This document shows, piece after piece, positions 21,168 through 28,146 of a stretch of DNA of 28,915 bases. The notes below the pieces were generated by a model, which made no database searches, was not told the origin of the DNA, and was given only the letters and a program-made list of their open reading frames with translations. A program made the position numbers and the translations under genes. Position 1 is the stretch's first letter, and each line of letters begins with the position of its first letter. The DNA comes from an uncultured Collinsella sp. (lineage in GTDB: Bacteria > Actinomycetota > Coriobacteriia > Coriobacteriales > Coriobacteriaceae), in assembly GCA_958354105.1 (NCBI GenBank), contig CATWVA010000024.1, positions 1 to 28,915 on the forward strand, written 5' to 3'.

Positions 21168-22503
21168 CCCGCCCGTCATCGTCAACCACTCCGTCGTCCG
21201 CGCGGGGGCGTCCGCCGCGGGCCTGGCGGCATACGCCGGCACCCGCCGCGGCGTCGTCATCGAGGTCAGCGAGGCCGACGGCAGGAGGCTCGGCGTCGAC
21301 GGCCTGGCCGCCTACGCCGCGAACAGGACCGGCTCGACCGGCGGCCTCTGGGGCGCAGACGGCCCGGTCGCCGTCGCCGAGGCGAGGCGCGCCATCGCCC
21401 AAAACGGCGGCGCGGTGCTCACCACCGTCGTCACGGTCCCGAACGACATCGCCCCCGGTGCCGGCCTCGACCGCCTGGATGCGTGGCAGGCCCTGGTGCG
21501 CTCCGAGTGGCCGAAGCTCTTCTCCGAGATGACCGGCGTGCCCGAGAGCCGCGTGGAGTACTACGCGGCGATGCACGTCAACGGCACGAGCCACCACGTC
21601 CACATCCTCACGGTCGACCGCTCGGGCGACTGGGACTCCCTGCTGCCAAAGGGCAAGATGGAGGCGGCGAGGCTCGAGATCTCCTCGAAGGCCATGGCGC
21701 CGCTGCTGCGGGAAGCGTACATCGAGCGCGACCTCGCGAGGGAGGCCGCACTGGACGCCGTCGCCCGCATCGACCGTAACCATTTCGATATCGAGCTGCC
21801 GCCGAGCGGGAGGATCGAGGCCGCCCACCTCAGGCGTTTCCACCCGGAGGCCTCCGCCGCGTTGAGGGAGGCCCTCGACCGGGCGGCATCCGGCTCCCCC
21901 GCGCTCGCCGGCGCACTGGAGCGCCACAGGAAGGCGGTCGAGAGGTGCGCCGACCTCAAGTGCCTGACCGGTGAGGCGCGGGATGTCTACATCCGCAAGG
22001 CGGCCGCCGGCCTCGGCCTCCGGTGCGAGAACGCGGCGCTGCGGGTCATGGTCCCGGACAGAACGCCGACCCGTGAGGAGATGCCGACGCGACGCGCCGC
22101 GCCCCAAACCGGCCCCGCGACGGAGAGGCGGCGGGAGGCCGGGCTCGCCACCGAGGCCCGGGCCTGCATCCCGAAGGCGCGCCTCGAAAGGATCACGCGA
22201 AAGGCCGCGCACGGCCGGGCCCTCGAGCCGGCAGACCTCAGGGGGTGTCCCACGGCGGACCGGGCATTCAGGCGCGCCCCGTCGGCAGGCACCGCCCTAG
22301 GGCGCGCCGCCGCGATGGCGACCCTGGTCGCCAGGGAAGCCACACGGGACGCCAGAGGACGCGACATGGGAGACGAGGCCGGCGAGAGGGCGCTGCGGCT
22401 CATCGCCGCGACCTTGAGGATCCTCGCCTCCGGCGGCACCGGGCCGTCGAGCGTCACCGCGCTGAAGATTACAAACAGGATAGAGAGGACGATCACGAGA
22501 TGA
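21160..22503 (+). CDS. Relaxase (mobilization nuclease)
   Basis: DNA-nicking enzyme of 447 aa that starts transfer at oriT. The metal-binding histidine motif HVNGTSHHVHIL is clear (His139, His146, His148), in the arrangement of MobL/MobP-like relaxases. Candidate catalytic tyrosines are Tyr25 in LAAYAGT and the pair YYAAMH near residue 134. The C-terminal 150 residues are Arg/Ala-rich and of unclear role. Its stop overlaps the start of the coupling protein gene (ATGA). Very GC-rich with strong third-position bias compared with the chromosomal genes to the left. Confidence 0.8.
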   Translation: MASPPVIVNHSVVRAGASAAGLAAYAGTRRGVVIEVSEADGRRLGVDGLAAYAANRTGSTGGLWGADGPVAVAEARRAIAQNGGAVLTTVVTVPNDIAPGAGLDRLDAWQALVRSEWPKLFSEMTGVPESRVEYYAAMHVNGTSHHVHILTVDRSGDWDSLLPKGKMEAARLEISSKAMAPLLREAYIERDLAREAALDAVARIDRNHFDIELPPSGRIEAAHLRRFHPEASAALREALDRAASGSPALAGALERHRKAVERCADLKCLTGEARDVYIRKAAAGLGLRCENAALRVMVPDRTPTREEMPTRRAAPQTGPATERRREAGLATEARACIPKARLERITRKAAHGRALEPADLRGCPTADRAFRRAPSAGTALGRAAAMATLVAREATRDARGRDMGDEAGERALRLIAATLRILASGGTGPSSVTALKITNRIERTITR

Positions 22504-24458
22504 AACCAAAATCCTTCAACCGCGACATGAAAAAGGAACTCGCCGGCACGCTCGCGGCCCACGGCGTCGCCGCCACCATCGCCTGCACCGCGACCGCCGG
22601 CGCCTGGGACTACGCCAGGTGGTGGACTCTATCCCTCATCTCGGGCCTCTCCGTCCTGCTGCGACTGCCCACGGCCGACCCGGGGCCCGAGCCCGACTAC
22701 GTCTTCCGCGGCCCCCTCGAGGCGGCCGCCGATGCGGCGGCGTCGGGCCAGGCGGGCGAGCTGCTCGCGGCGCTCGCCCTCGTCGCGGCCTCCGTCCTCG
22801 CGCTCGGATTCGTTTCTTGGGGCCGCTCATGGGCGAGGCTCCACGACGGGACGTTCGCCGGCGACCGCGCGCCCACGCGCACGCACGGGGACGCCTGGCT
22901 CGAGTCGAGGCCCTCCAGGGTCGCGAGGCGCTGCCCTCCCTGGGACGGGAAGGCCGCCGCGGAGGGGCTCGTGGCGGCCGGCTGCATCGGCGGCGGGATC
23001 GCGATGGTCCCCGCCGTCCACTGCCTCATAAGGGCGGGCAGTGGCGCCGGCAAAAGCAGACGCGCGCTGGCGCCATCAATTGCGGCTGCGATCGACCGCA
23101 ACGCCCACGGGGTACCGACCTCCGTCATCGTCCACGACCCGAAGTCCGAGATCCGCGCATGGACCGAGCCGCTCGCCAGGAGGGCCGGGATGGAGGTCGT
23201 CGCCATCCGGCTCGACGAGCCCGTCAAGTCGGCGAGGTTCAACCCCCTCGACCGCGCCATCGCGGCACTCGGGACCGAGGGCGTCGCCGGTGCCGTGGCC
23301 GAGCTCCGCGAGCTGTCGTCCTCCATCGTGCCCGACGCCTTCTCCTCTGGCCAGAGGTTCTTCACGGACGCCAGCCGCAACCTGCTGACCGGCCTCTGCC
23401 TGCTCGCGATAACGGACGGGCGGATCCCCGACGGCGCCCGGAACCTCTCGACCGTGCTCGCGCTCCTGGAGCCCCGCGACGGGAAGAGCGCGGTAAAGTC
23501 GCTGGAGGAGCTCGCCGCGGACCTGCCGGCGGGAAACCCGGCGCGCCAGTTCCTCCTCGTCGCCTCGTCGAACGGCGGCGGGGGCGAGGCCCTCGTCTCC
23601 ACCGCGCGCAACTACCTCATGTCCTTCTGCGACGACGACGTCAGCCGCATGCTCTGGGACGGCGAGGTCGACCTCGCATCGGTCGGGCGCAGGCCCACCA
23701 TCCTCTACATCGCCAGCGCGACGGACCGCGGCGACCGCGGCGCGCTCGTCTCGTGCATCTTCTCCCAGGCGCTGTCGGCACTGCGCGAGATCGCGCGCCT
23801 GTCCGGCGGCAGGCTGCCGGCGGAGACCCTGCTCGCCATCGACGAGGGGTCCGGGATCCCCAAGATCCCCCGCCTCCTCGGCGACCTCGCGGAGGTCCGC
23901 AGCATCGGGCTGCACGTCGTCTTCGTGCTCCAGAACACCCATCTGCTCGAGGCGCGATGCGGTTACTCCAGGGCGGAGTCGGACGCGCTGCTGGCGCTGC
24001 TCGGCACCCAGGTCGTCCTCTCGGTGGAGTCCGTCGGCGAGGCGGAGGAGATCAGCAAGCGTCTCGGCGACTACAGCGTCAAGACGACCGGGCAGAGCTC
24101 CACCAAGGGGACGCAGAGCTCCTCGTCCGGCAAGTCGTTCTCCGTGGCGCGCCGGCCGCTGATCACCCCGTCGGAGCTCATGGCCTGGAGCGCGCGCGAG
24201 AACGGCGCGCTCGTGATCGACGCGGAGGGCCCGATGGCACTCGCCAGCCGCGACATCACCGAGACGTTCCTGGGGCCGCTGCTGGGCCTGACGTCGCCGG
24301 AGGCCGAGGGCGCGCTGCTCGCGCGGGCGCTCGAGGGGGAGGTCCGGAACACCTCCCCGGCACCGGTATGGCGCATCCCCGAGAAGCCGAAAAAGCCCAA
24401 GGGGTCTCCGTCCGGCGGCAGGAAGCGCAAGGTGTCCGCCGCGCCCGACGGGTTCTGA
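22500..24458 (+). CDS. VirD4/TraG-type conjugative coupling ATPase
   Basis: Membrane ATPase of 652 aa that hands the relaxase-DNA complex to the secretion channel. Two hydrophobic segments lie near residues 18-60 and 80-105. Walker A is GSGAGKS (180-186), and Walker B ends in Asp448-Glu449 (LLAIDEGSG). The region around 515-540 (SVKTTGQSSTKGTQSSSSGKS) is a Ser-rich insertion also seen in TraG relatives. ATG 22500 overlaps the relaxase stop. Mobilizable elements with their own coupling protein still need an external channel; none is seen here. Confidence 0.9.
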   Translation: MKPKSFNRDMKKELAGTLAAHGVAATIACTATAGAWDYARWWTLSLISGLSVLLRLPTADPGPEPDYVFRGPLEAAADAAASGQAGELLAALALVAASVLALGFVSWGRSWARLHDGTFAGDRAPTRTHGDAWLESRPSRVARRCPPWDGKAAAEGLVAAGCIGGGIAMVPAVHCLIRAGSGAGKSRRALAPSIAAAIDRNAHGVPTSVIVHDPKSEIRAWTEPLARRAGMEVVAIRLDEPVKSARFNPLDRAIAALGTEGVAGAVAELRELSSSIVPDAFSSGQRFFTDASRNLLTGLCLLAITDGRIPDGARNLSTVLALLEPRDGKSAVKSLEELAADLPAGNPARQFLLVASSNGGGGEALVSTARNYLMSFCDDDVSRMLWDGEVDLASVGRRPTILYIASATDRGDRGALVSCIFSQALSALREIARLSGGRLPAETLLAIDEGSGIPKIPRLLGDLAEVRSIGLHVVFVLQNTHLLEARCGYSRAESDALLALLGTQVVLSVESVGEAEEISKRLGDYSVKTTGQSSTKGTQSSSSGKSFSVARRPLITPSELMAWSARENGALVIDAEGPMALASRDITETFLGPLLGLTSPEAEGALLARALEGEVRNTSPAPVWRIPEKPKKPKGSPSGGRKRKVSAAPDGF

Positions 24459-24487
24459 CGCGTCGTACGGCCCTGTCTGCGAAAACC

Positions 24488-24529
24488 GCCCGCCGTCATA
24501 CGGCTCGCGAGGCGCGTATGACGGCGGGC
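24488..24529. terminator. GC-rich hairpin after the coupling-protein gene
   Basis: GCCCGCCGTCATACG (24488-24502) pairs perfectly with CGTATGACGGCGGGC (24515-24529). Only a weak T stretch (CTTTCGGTTT) follows 9 nt later. It ends the mobilization operon and marks the left edge of the AT-richer cargo island. The remaining gap to 24635 shows nothing else. Confidence 0.6.
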
Positions 24530-24635
24530 CGCGGCAGTCTTTCGGTTTATCTGCCCACGCTGCCAGCGGAAACGAACTCGGCACGCCGAGTTGCACCGCA
24601 AAATCCCGGGTGCCCGTAGTGCGCCCTTATCCTGC

Positions 24636-25289
24636 TCATAAGGACCGGCTATCCCTTACCTGTGACACAATCTCAAACGCACAGAACAGAATCATCAGTC
24701 CAATCATCGCATAAGAGGCAGCCGAACCTTCAAGCACTATTCCACAAAGAACAATCTCCGCGCCGCCAATAAGAACTGTTATCAGGCGCTCCGCCTTTTT
24801 GCTCTCGCCGCTCGCATAAAAAGGCGGCAAGGCGCACAAGATCACATATAGCCCGGGAAGGGAATACAGGATCGATAGTCCAAGCCCCCCATCAACCGCA
24901 GTGTTTTGCGCAAGAATCAACTGAACCCAAACGGCAATTATCACTGAGCAGGTTGTCGATAAAAGAAGGCTAGAAATATAGCACGCAACAAAGTCCCGTC
25001 GCATTCGAACAGAGAAATCCGCGAACTCTCTTCGCCGCGTGGAAACAATAAGGTACACAGAAATTGCAATAGAACCAATCAGAGAAAACAGCGGAACAAC
25101 CAGCAATTCAAGCTTATTACCCCATCGATCAACCACACCACCACTCCAATGAGCGGGAATTGTATCAGGGAGGACTGACCAAGCCGCCCATAGAATCAGA
25201 AATGGAAGAATAGAGAGGATGAAGGATGATAACACTGCGGTAGTTTTTTTTGAGGCTCTCATCGATTCCGCATCTCCTTGCGCGCTCAC
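24636..25289 (-). CDS. SdpI-like DUF1648 membrane protein
   Basis: Integral membrane protein of 217 aa with six predicted helices (about 20-42, 60-83, 103-127, 138-158, 170-185 and 190-205). The segment LPDTIPAHWSGGVVDRWGNK (41-60) matches the DUF1648 motif of SdpI, the B. subtilis protein that confers immunity to the SdpC toxin. GTG 25289 has GGAG 6 nt upstream; ATG 25262 follows AAGGAG with long spacing and is an alternative giving 208 aa. Its base composition is clearly more AT-rich than the genes on either side. It is divergent from a small frame at 25364. Role as an immunity or stress protein is inference from the family. Confidence 0.8.
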   Translation of the reverse strand: MSAQGDAESMRASKKTTAVLSSFILSILPFLILWAAWSVLPDTIPAHWSGGVVDRWGNKLELLVVPLFSLIGSIAISVYLIVSTRRREFADFSVRMRRDFVACYISSLLLSTTCSVIIAVWVQLILAQNTAVDGGLGLSILYSLPGLYVILCALPPFYASGESKKAERLITVLIGGAEIVLCGIVLEGSAASYAMIGLMILFCAFEIVSQVRDSRSL

Positions 25290-25324
25290 ATTCCACTCCG
25301 CCTTAAATCAAGTATAAATACACA

Positions 25325-25336
25325 GTCTTTCAAGAC
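25325..25336. promoter_or_regulatory. Short palindrome between the divergent cargo genes
   Basis: gtctt-tc-aagac sits midway between the DUF1648 gene and the opposing small frame, where an operator for both would be expected. The arms are only 5-6 bp, so chance is possible. Confidence 0.3.
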
Positions 25337-25363
25337 AGCTATTCAACATTGGTGGTCACCGCT

Positions 25364-25849
25364 ATGGACAATGTGAACCACCTAAACGAACTCTCAATAC
25401 AGTCCCAGCTTAGCACCCTTGAAAAACTGGTCGCGGACGCGGAACAATCTACCGACGCAAGACGCGATTTCGAAGCTCAGCCTCGTGCCGTATTCCAGAA
25501 ATATGGATTACAGACCTCCAAATCAAAGCGAGAAATCGAAAAGTCTCTGTACGAACTGGTGGAGTCAACCGAAAAGGAGGCGCGTGTCCCCGTTGCACGC
25601 GCAGCATATCGTCGTATCCAGCTCCCACCGTCCAAGGCCCTTGGACGGTGGGAGTTCCGCATCCCCGGGAAAGGAAAAGCGCGGCCCATCCGGACCGCGC
25701 CCGCGCCCTCCTCCCATTTCACCCCGCGACGTAAACCGTCCGGCCCGTCTCGCAGTCGATGGTCTCGGCATCCCCGAACCCGACCCGGACGGCCGCCCAT
25801 CCGCCGGCATTCGCCAGCGCGTCGGCCTCGGACCTCGCGGCGGCGATGA
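25364..25849 (+). CDS. Unrecognised frame; N-terminal part leader-like, 3' end doubtful
   Basis: The open frame encodes up to 161 aa from ATG 25364 (weak GGTGG ribosome site). Residues about 1-80 have normal composition: MDNVNHLNELSIQSQLSTLEK is helical, and DFEAQPRAVFQKYGL resembles the conserved stretch of nitrile-hydratase-like and Nif11-like peptide leaders. From about residue 85 the frame enters a 33-bp perfect palindrome and then GC-rich DNA that is antisense to the next gene, giving an Arg/Pro-rich tail unlikely to be native. I suspect a truncated gene whose original 3' end was lost at the palindrome. Function unknown; a peptide precursor linked to the SdpI-like gene is speculation. 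Confidence 0.4.
   Translation: MDNVNHLNELSIQSQLSTLEKLVADAEQSTDARRDFEAQPRAVFQKYGLQTSKSKREIEKSLYELVESTEKEARVPVARAAYRRIQLPPSKALGRWEFRIPGKGKARPIRTAPAPSSHFTPRRKPSGPSRSRWSRHPRTRPGRPPIRRHSPARRPRTSRRR
25622..25654. repeat. 33-bp perfect palindrome at the right edge of the cargo island
   Basis: The 16-nt arm CTCCCACCGTCCAAGG (25622-25637) is followed by one central base and its exact complement (25639-25654). No T run follows on either strand. It lies where composition changes from AT-richer cargo to GC-rich element DNA, and 65 bp beyond the stop of the minus-strand gene at 25719. Confidence 0.7.
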
Positions 25850-26315
25850 GTCGCTCGAGCTCGGCCGAGCCCGCCGGTGCGGTCCCCACCCCGAACGCGC
25901 CACGGTCGCCGCCCGACTCGTACTCGACGACGACCGTCGAGCCGAGAGCCTCCTCGAGGGTCTCGGGCAGGCCGCCCATGCCGTCGAGAGCGTGCCCGGC
26001 GACCGTGACAAGCGGGTAGCGGGCCATCCCGGACGCCGCCGAGCGACCGGCCATGCGGAGCAAGCCGGCGGCCTCGAGCGCCTCGAGGAGCGCCGCGGGC
26101 ACGTCGGCGTCGATGGCGATGTTGCCGTGCCCGCGGCACCACTCGGCCGCCGCCGGCACGTTCGCCGTGAGCACGCCCCACCCGGCCATGTAGCCCTCGG
26201 AGCGCGGGTCCGTGGCGTCGAGGAGGAGGACGGCCAGGCCGCCGCCCGCGTACTCCCCGGCCACGAGGGCGAGGCGGACCGCCTCGCCCATGGAGTCGAA
26301 CTCGACCGTGACCAT
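25719..26315 (-). CDS. Hypothetical element protein, 198 aa
   Basis: Acidic, alanine/glycine-rich protein beginning MVTVEFDSMGEAVRLALVAGEY. Alternating short beta and helix-like segments suggest a soluble cytoplasmic alpha/beta protein; no membrane segment or signal is visible. I do not recognise the family. GGGGGAGG, which overlaps the end of the DUF2958 gene, is 7 nt before the ATG, and the two genes are 4 bp apart, so they form an operon. Codon use is as GC-biased as in the relaxase gene, marking it as part of the element backbone. Confidence 0.65.
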   Translation of the reverse strand: MVTVEFDSMGEAVRLALVAGEYAGGGLAVLLLDATDPRSEGYMAGWGVLTANVPAAAEWCRGHGNIAIDADVPAALLEALEAAGLLRMAGRSAASGMARYPLVTVAGHALDGMGGLPETLEEALGSTVVVEYESGGDRGAFGVGTAPAGSAELERLIAAARSEADALANAGGWAAVRVGFGDAETIDCETGRTVYVAG

Positions 26316-26319
26316 GCGG

Positions 26320-26619
26320 CTACCTCCCCCTGACGGCGCTGAGCGGCTTCGGGGAGAAGTGCTCGTCGCGCTCGACGGCGGCGAACCCCATCTGGCGGTT
26401 CAGCTCGGCCATCTCCTTGATGCTGAAGTAGCCGAGCTCGTCGTCGTAGCCCTCGACGAGGCCGAACGCCTCGTCCGTTCCGTCGAACTCGAGCAGCCAC
26501 CAGTCCCATCCGTTCACGCACGAGAAGTAGTGGGCGTAGACCGTGGGGTCCTCCGCCCCGTCCTGCCCATAGAGCCTCGGCACCGTCTTGGCGATTTCCT
26601 CGGTCATCAGCTGCTGCAT
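26320..26619 (-). CDS. DUF2958 family protein
   Basis: Protein of 99 aa covering a whole DUF2958 domain: IAKTVPRLYGQDG, then YFSCVNGWDWWLLEFDG, FGLVEGYDDELGYFSIKEMAEL and VERDEHFSPKPL. Members are common on plasmids and conjugative elements, but their function is unknown. ATG 26619 has GGAGG five nt upstream on the minus strand; the frame extends further upstream without signals, into structured non-coding DNA. It heads the two-gene unit with the 198-aa protein. Confidence 0.82.
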   Translation of the reverse strand: MQQLMTEEIAKTVPRLYGQDGAEDPTVYAHYFSCVNGWDWWLLEFDGTDEAFGLVEGYDDELGYFSIKEMAELNRQMGFAAVERDEHFSPKPLSAVRGR

Positions 26620-26937
26620 GTCTTCCTCCGTTCCGGGCACGCGGCCCTTAACATCTCGCCCCTGCGGGCAAAGCCGAATGGCGACGCCGCGCGTCGTCGT
26701 CGGCTTTGCTCCCTGCAAAGCCGCACCGGAGCGAAGACGGGTCAAGGGAGGTCCATGACGGCCTCCACCAACCGGAGCGGAGCGGAGGTTTGTGCGGGGT
26801 CTCATGGGCCCCCTTGACGCGGCGTAGCGGAGGTGCCACCCGGCCGCGGGGCCGAGGCCGATTCGCGGCGGACGCCGGCAGCCCACGTCCAGCATCGGAA
26901 CCATTAGAGACGCTATTCACTTTTCGATAGGAGCCAT
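26620..26937. ncRNA. Structured non-coding region: competing hairpins, possible leader RNA or oriT
   Basis: cggctttgc (26701-26709) can pair with gcaaagccg either upstream (26668-26676) or downstream (26715-26723), giving mutually exclusive hairpins. Further right, gtcaaggg (26741-26748) and cccccttgac (26810-26819) can close an arc of about 79 nt containing smaller GGAGG/CCTCC pairings. The region separates a minus-strand operon from a plus-strand small gene. It could be an attenuator, a regulatory RNA or the transfer origin; I cannot tell which. Confidence 0.4.
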
Positions 26938-27087
26938 ATGGAACTCGAGGATATCGTTTACGAGCTCGCCTGCCTTCATGAGTCGATGCTCTTTTGCTGC
27001 ATGGCGCTGAGAAGGATTATCAGGGACCTCGAAGAGGCCGAACAGCGCATCCGCGCTGAAGCGGCCGCCGCCGAACCCCCTCTTTAG
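26938..27087 (+). CDS. Hypothetical 49-aa helical protein
   Basis: Short ORF beginning MELEDIVYELACLHESMLF. It is strongly helical with a charged C-terminal half (IRDLEEAEQRIRAEAAAAE) suggesting a coiled coil. AGGAG (26929-26933) precedes ATG 26938 and a terminator follows directly after the stop. No family recognised. Confidence 0.6.
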   Translation: MELEDIVYELACLHESMLFCCMALRRIIRDLEEAEQRIRAEAAAAEPPL

Positions 27088-27122
27088 AAAAGTACCCCGG
27101 CGATTACCACCGGGGCACTTTT
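27088..27122. terminator. Bidirectional terminator
   Basis: AAAAGTACCCCGG (27088-27100) pairs with CCGGGGCACTTTT (27110-27122) with one mismatch and a 9-nt loop. A- and T-rich ends make it usable on both strands, serving the 49-aa gene on the plus strand and the XRE gene on the minus strand. Confidence 0.85.
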
Positions 27123-27149
27123 AAATGACGTCAGAAGCCGGCAGCCGAA

Positions 27150-27380
27150 CTAACCATCGAACAGATCTGAATCGAAAAACCCTCTCAGAGAGACGCCAAG
27201 CCCGCCTGCGATGCGCTCGATACTCTCGATAGACACGTTTCGCTTGCCTGTCTCGACTTCGGCGAAATAGGTGCGAGACATCTCGATGGAGTATGCGAAG
27301 GCCTCTTGGCTCATGCCGAGCTCGCCCCTCAGCTCCTTAATGCGAAGCCCCACGCGCATCTTGGGGTCAAGCTCAGTCAT
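27150..27380 (-). CDS. XRE-family transcriptional repressor
   Basis: DNA-binding protein of 76 aa made of one Cro/C1-type HTH domain: LRIKELRGELGMSQEAFAYSIEMSRTYFAEVETGKRNVSIESIERIAGGLGVS. ATG 27380 is used because AGGAGG lies 5 nt upstream; a GTG two codons earlier overlaps it. It is divergent from a small plus-strand gene. Its own promoter overlaps two tandem 15-bp repeats, pointing to autorepression and control of the divergent genes. Confidence 0.87.
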   Translation of the reverse strand: MTELDPKMRVGLRIKELRGELGMSQEAFAYSIEMSRTYFAEVETGKRNVSIESIERIAGGLGVSLRGFFDSDLFDG

Positions 27381-27420
27381 CGGCACCTCCTATCCACCGG
27401 TGTCAATGATTCAGGCCAAC

Positions 27421-27451
27421 CCTATATAAGTCACACCTATATAAGTGACAA
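27421..27451 (-). promoter_or_regulatory. XRE promoter with tandem 15-bp operator repeats
   Basis: cctatataagtcaca (27421-27435) is followed directly by cctatataagtgaca (27436-27450), one mismatch. On the minus strand TTGTCA (27446-27451), a 17-bp spacer and TATATA (27423-27428) form a good promoter that coincides with both repeats. A protein bound there would block it. Confidence 0.7.
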
Positions 27452-27498
27452 TTTGAAATACAATGCAAATATTGGGGCATTGCAACCAGAAAGGAACC

Positions 27499-27648
27499 AT
27501 GGTGGATACGGAGATTCCGAAAGTGACGGACGATATGCTCTCATTGGACTTCCCCAGCGACTATGCATATATCGCAAAACCCTTTGGTCGAGGACTCCGC
27601 CCGGACAGGCAACTGCAACTTCTAAAGAACTTGCATACAGAACATTAG
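27499..27648 (+). CDS. Hypothetical 49-aa protein
   Basis: Short ORF beginning MVDTEIPKVTDDMLSLDF and ending with DRQLQLLKNLHTEH. AAAGGA (27490-27495) precedes ATG 27499 with good spacing. It starts a plus-strand run of three genes with gaps of 15 and 36 bp and faces the XRE repressor, so it is probably repressor-controlled. No family recognised. Confidence 0.55.
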   Translation: MVDTEIPKVTDDMLSLDFPSDYAYIAKPFGRGLRPDRQLQLLKNLHTEH

Positions 27649-27663
27649 AAAGAAGGTCATACC

Positions 27664-28110
27664 ATGCGAACCTATCAACACCCGATATACCAAGACAACG
27701 CTATGGCGATTCGCGCCGAATATGATGAGGAAAAACGAGTCTTCGATTTGATGAAGAAGTTCCTCTATATCGTCGGGGCGATAACGGCGGTAGTTGTTTT
27801 CCTTTTGCTTCTCGTTAATTCCCCTGCCCTGATAACTCAGACGGGTGCAATTGGAATCGTTGCACTCGTTCCCGTCCTGCTGGCTGCAACAGCCTTTACC
27901 GGGTTCTATGTCGGCACGGTACCTGCTGGCTACATCGCCGCATGGCGTGCAATCAAGCGCTCAAGGCTGTTCGTTTGGGGCAACGCTCTCGGACTGCTCC
28001 TCATAGCGACGCTTTTTCTTTCCATCCCGGCTGCATTTGCGCCCTTTGCCTTCCTTCTCCAGTGGTTGAAGGTATCGAATCTCAAGCGTCAGCTTGACGC
28101 GAACGCATAG
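27664..28110 (+). CDS. Multi-pass membrane protein of unknown function
   Basis: Protein of 148 aa. A polar N-terminal cytoplasmic segment (1-30) is followed by hydrophobic stretches at about 33-53, 60-88 and 104-132, giving three or four membrane helices, and a short basic C terminus (LKVSNLKRQLDANA). AAGG is about 7 nt upstream of ATG 27664. It lies between the 49-aa gene and a gene for an anchored surface protein, suggesting a membrane or envelope role. I do not recognise the family. Confidence 0.65.
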   Translation: MRTYQHPIYQDNAMAIRAEYDEEKRVFDLMKKFLYIVGAITAVVVFLLLLVNSPALITQTGAIGIVALVPVLLAATAFTGFYVGTVPAGYIAAWRAIKRSRLFVWGNALGLLLIATLFLSIPAAFAPFAFLLQWLKVSNLKRQLDANA

Positions 28111-28146
28111 CGGGGGTGCAGAGGAAAAGAAGAAAGGAAACCGCTT

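Noticed and set aside
22619..24619. Long alternative frames on both strands across the coupling-protein gene
   Set aside because: Their Arg/Pro-rich translations have no motifs, whereas the chosen frame shows Walker A, Walker B and membrane segments.
25419..26333. 304-codon plus-strand frame opposite the DUF2958 operon
   Set aside because: Mostly antisense to the 198-aa gene; composition typical of a shadow frame.
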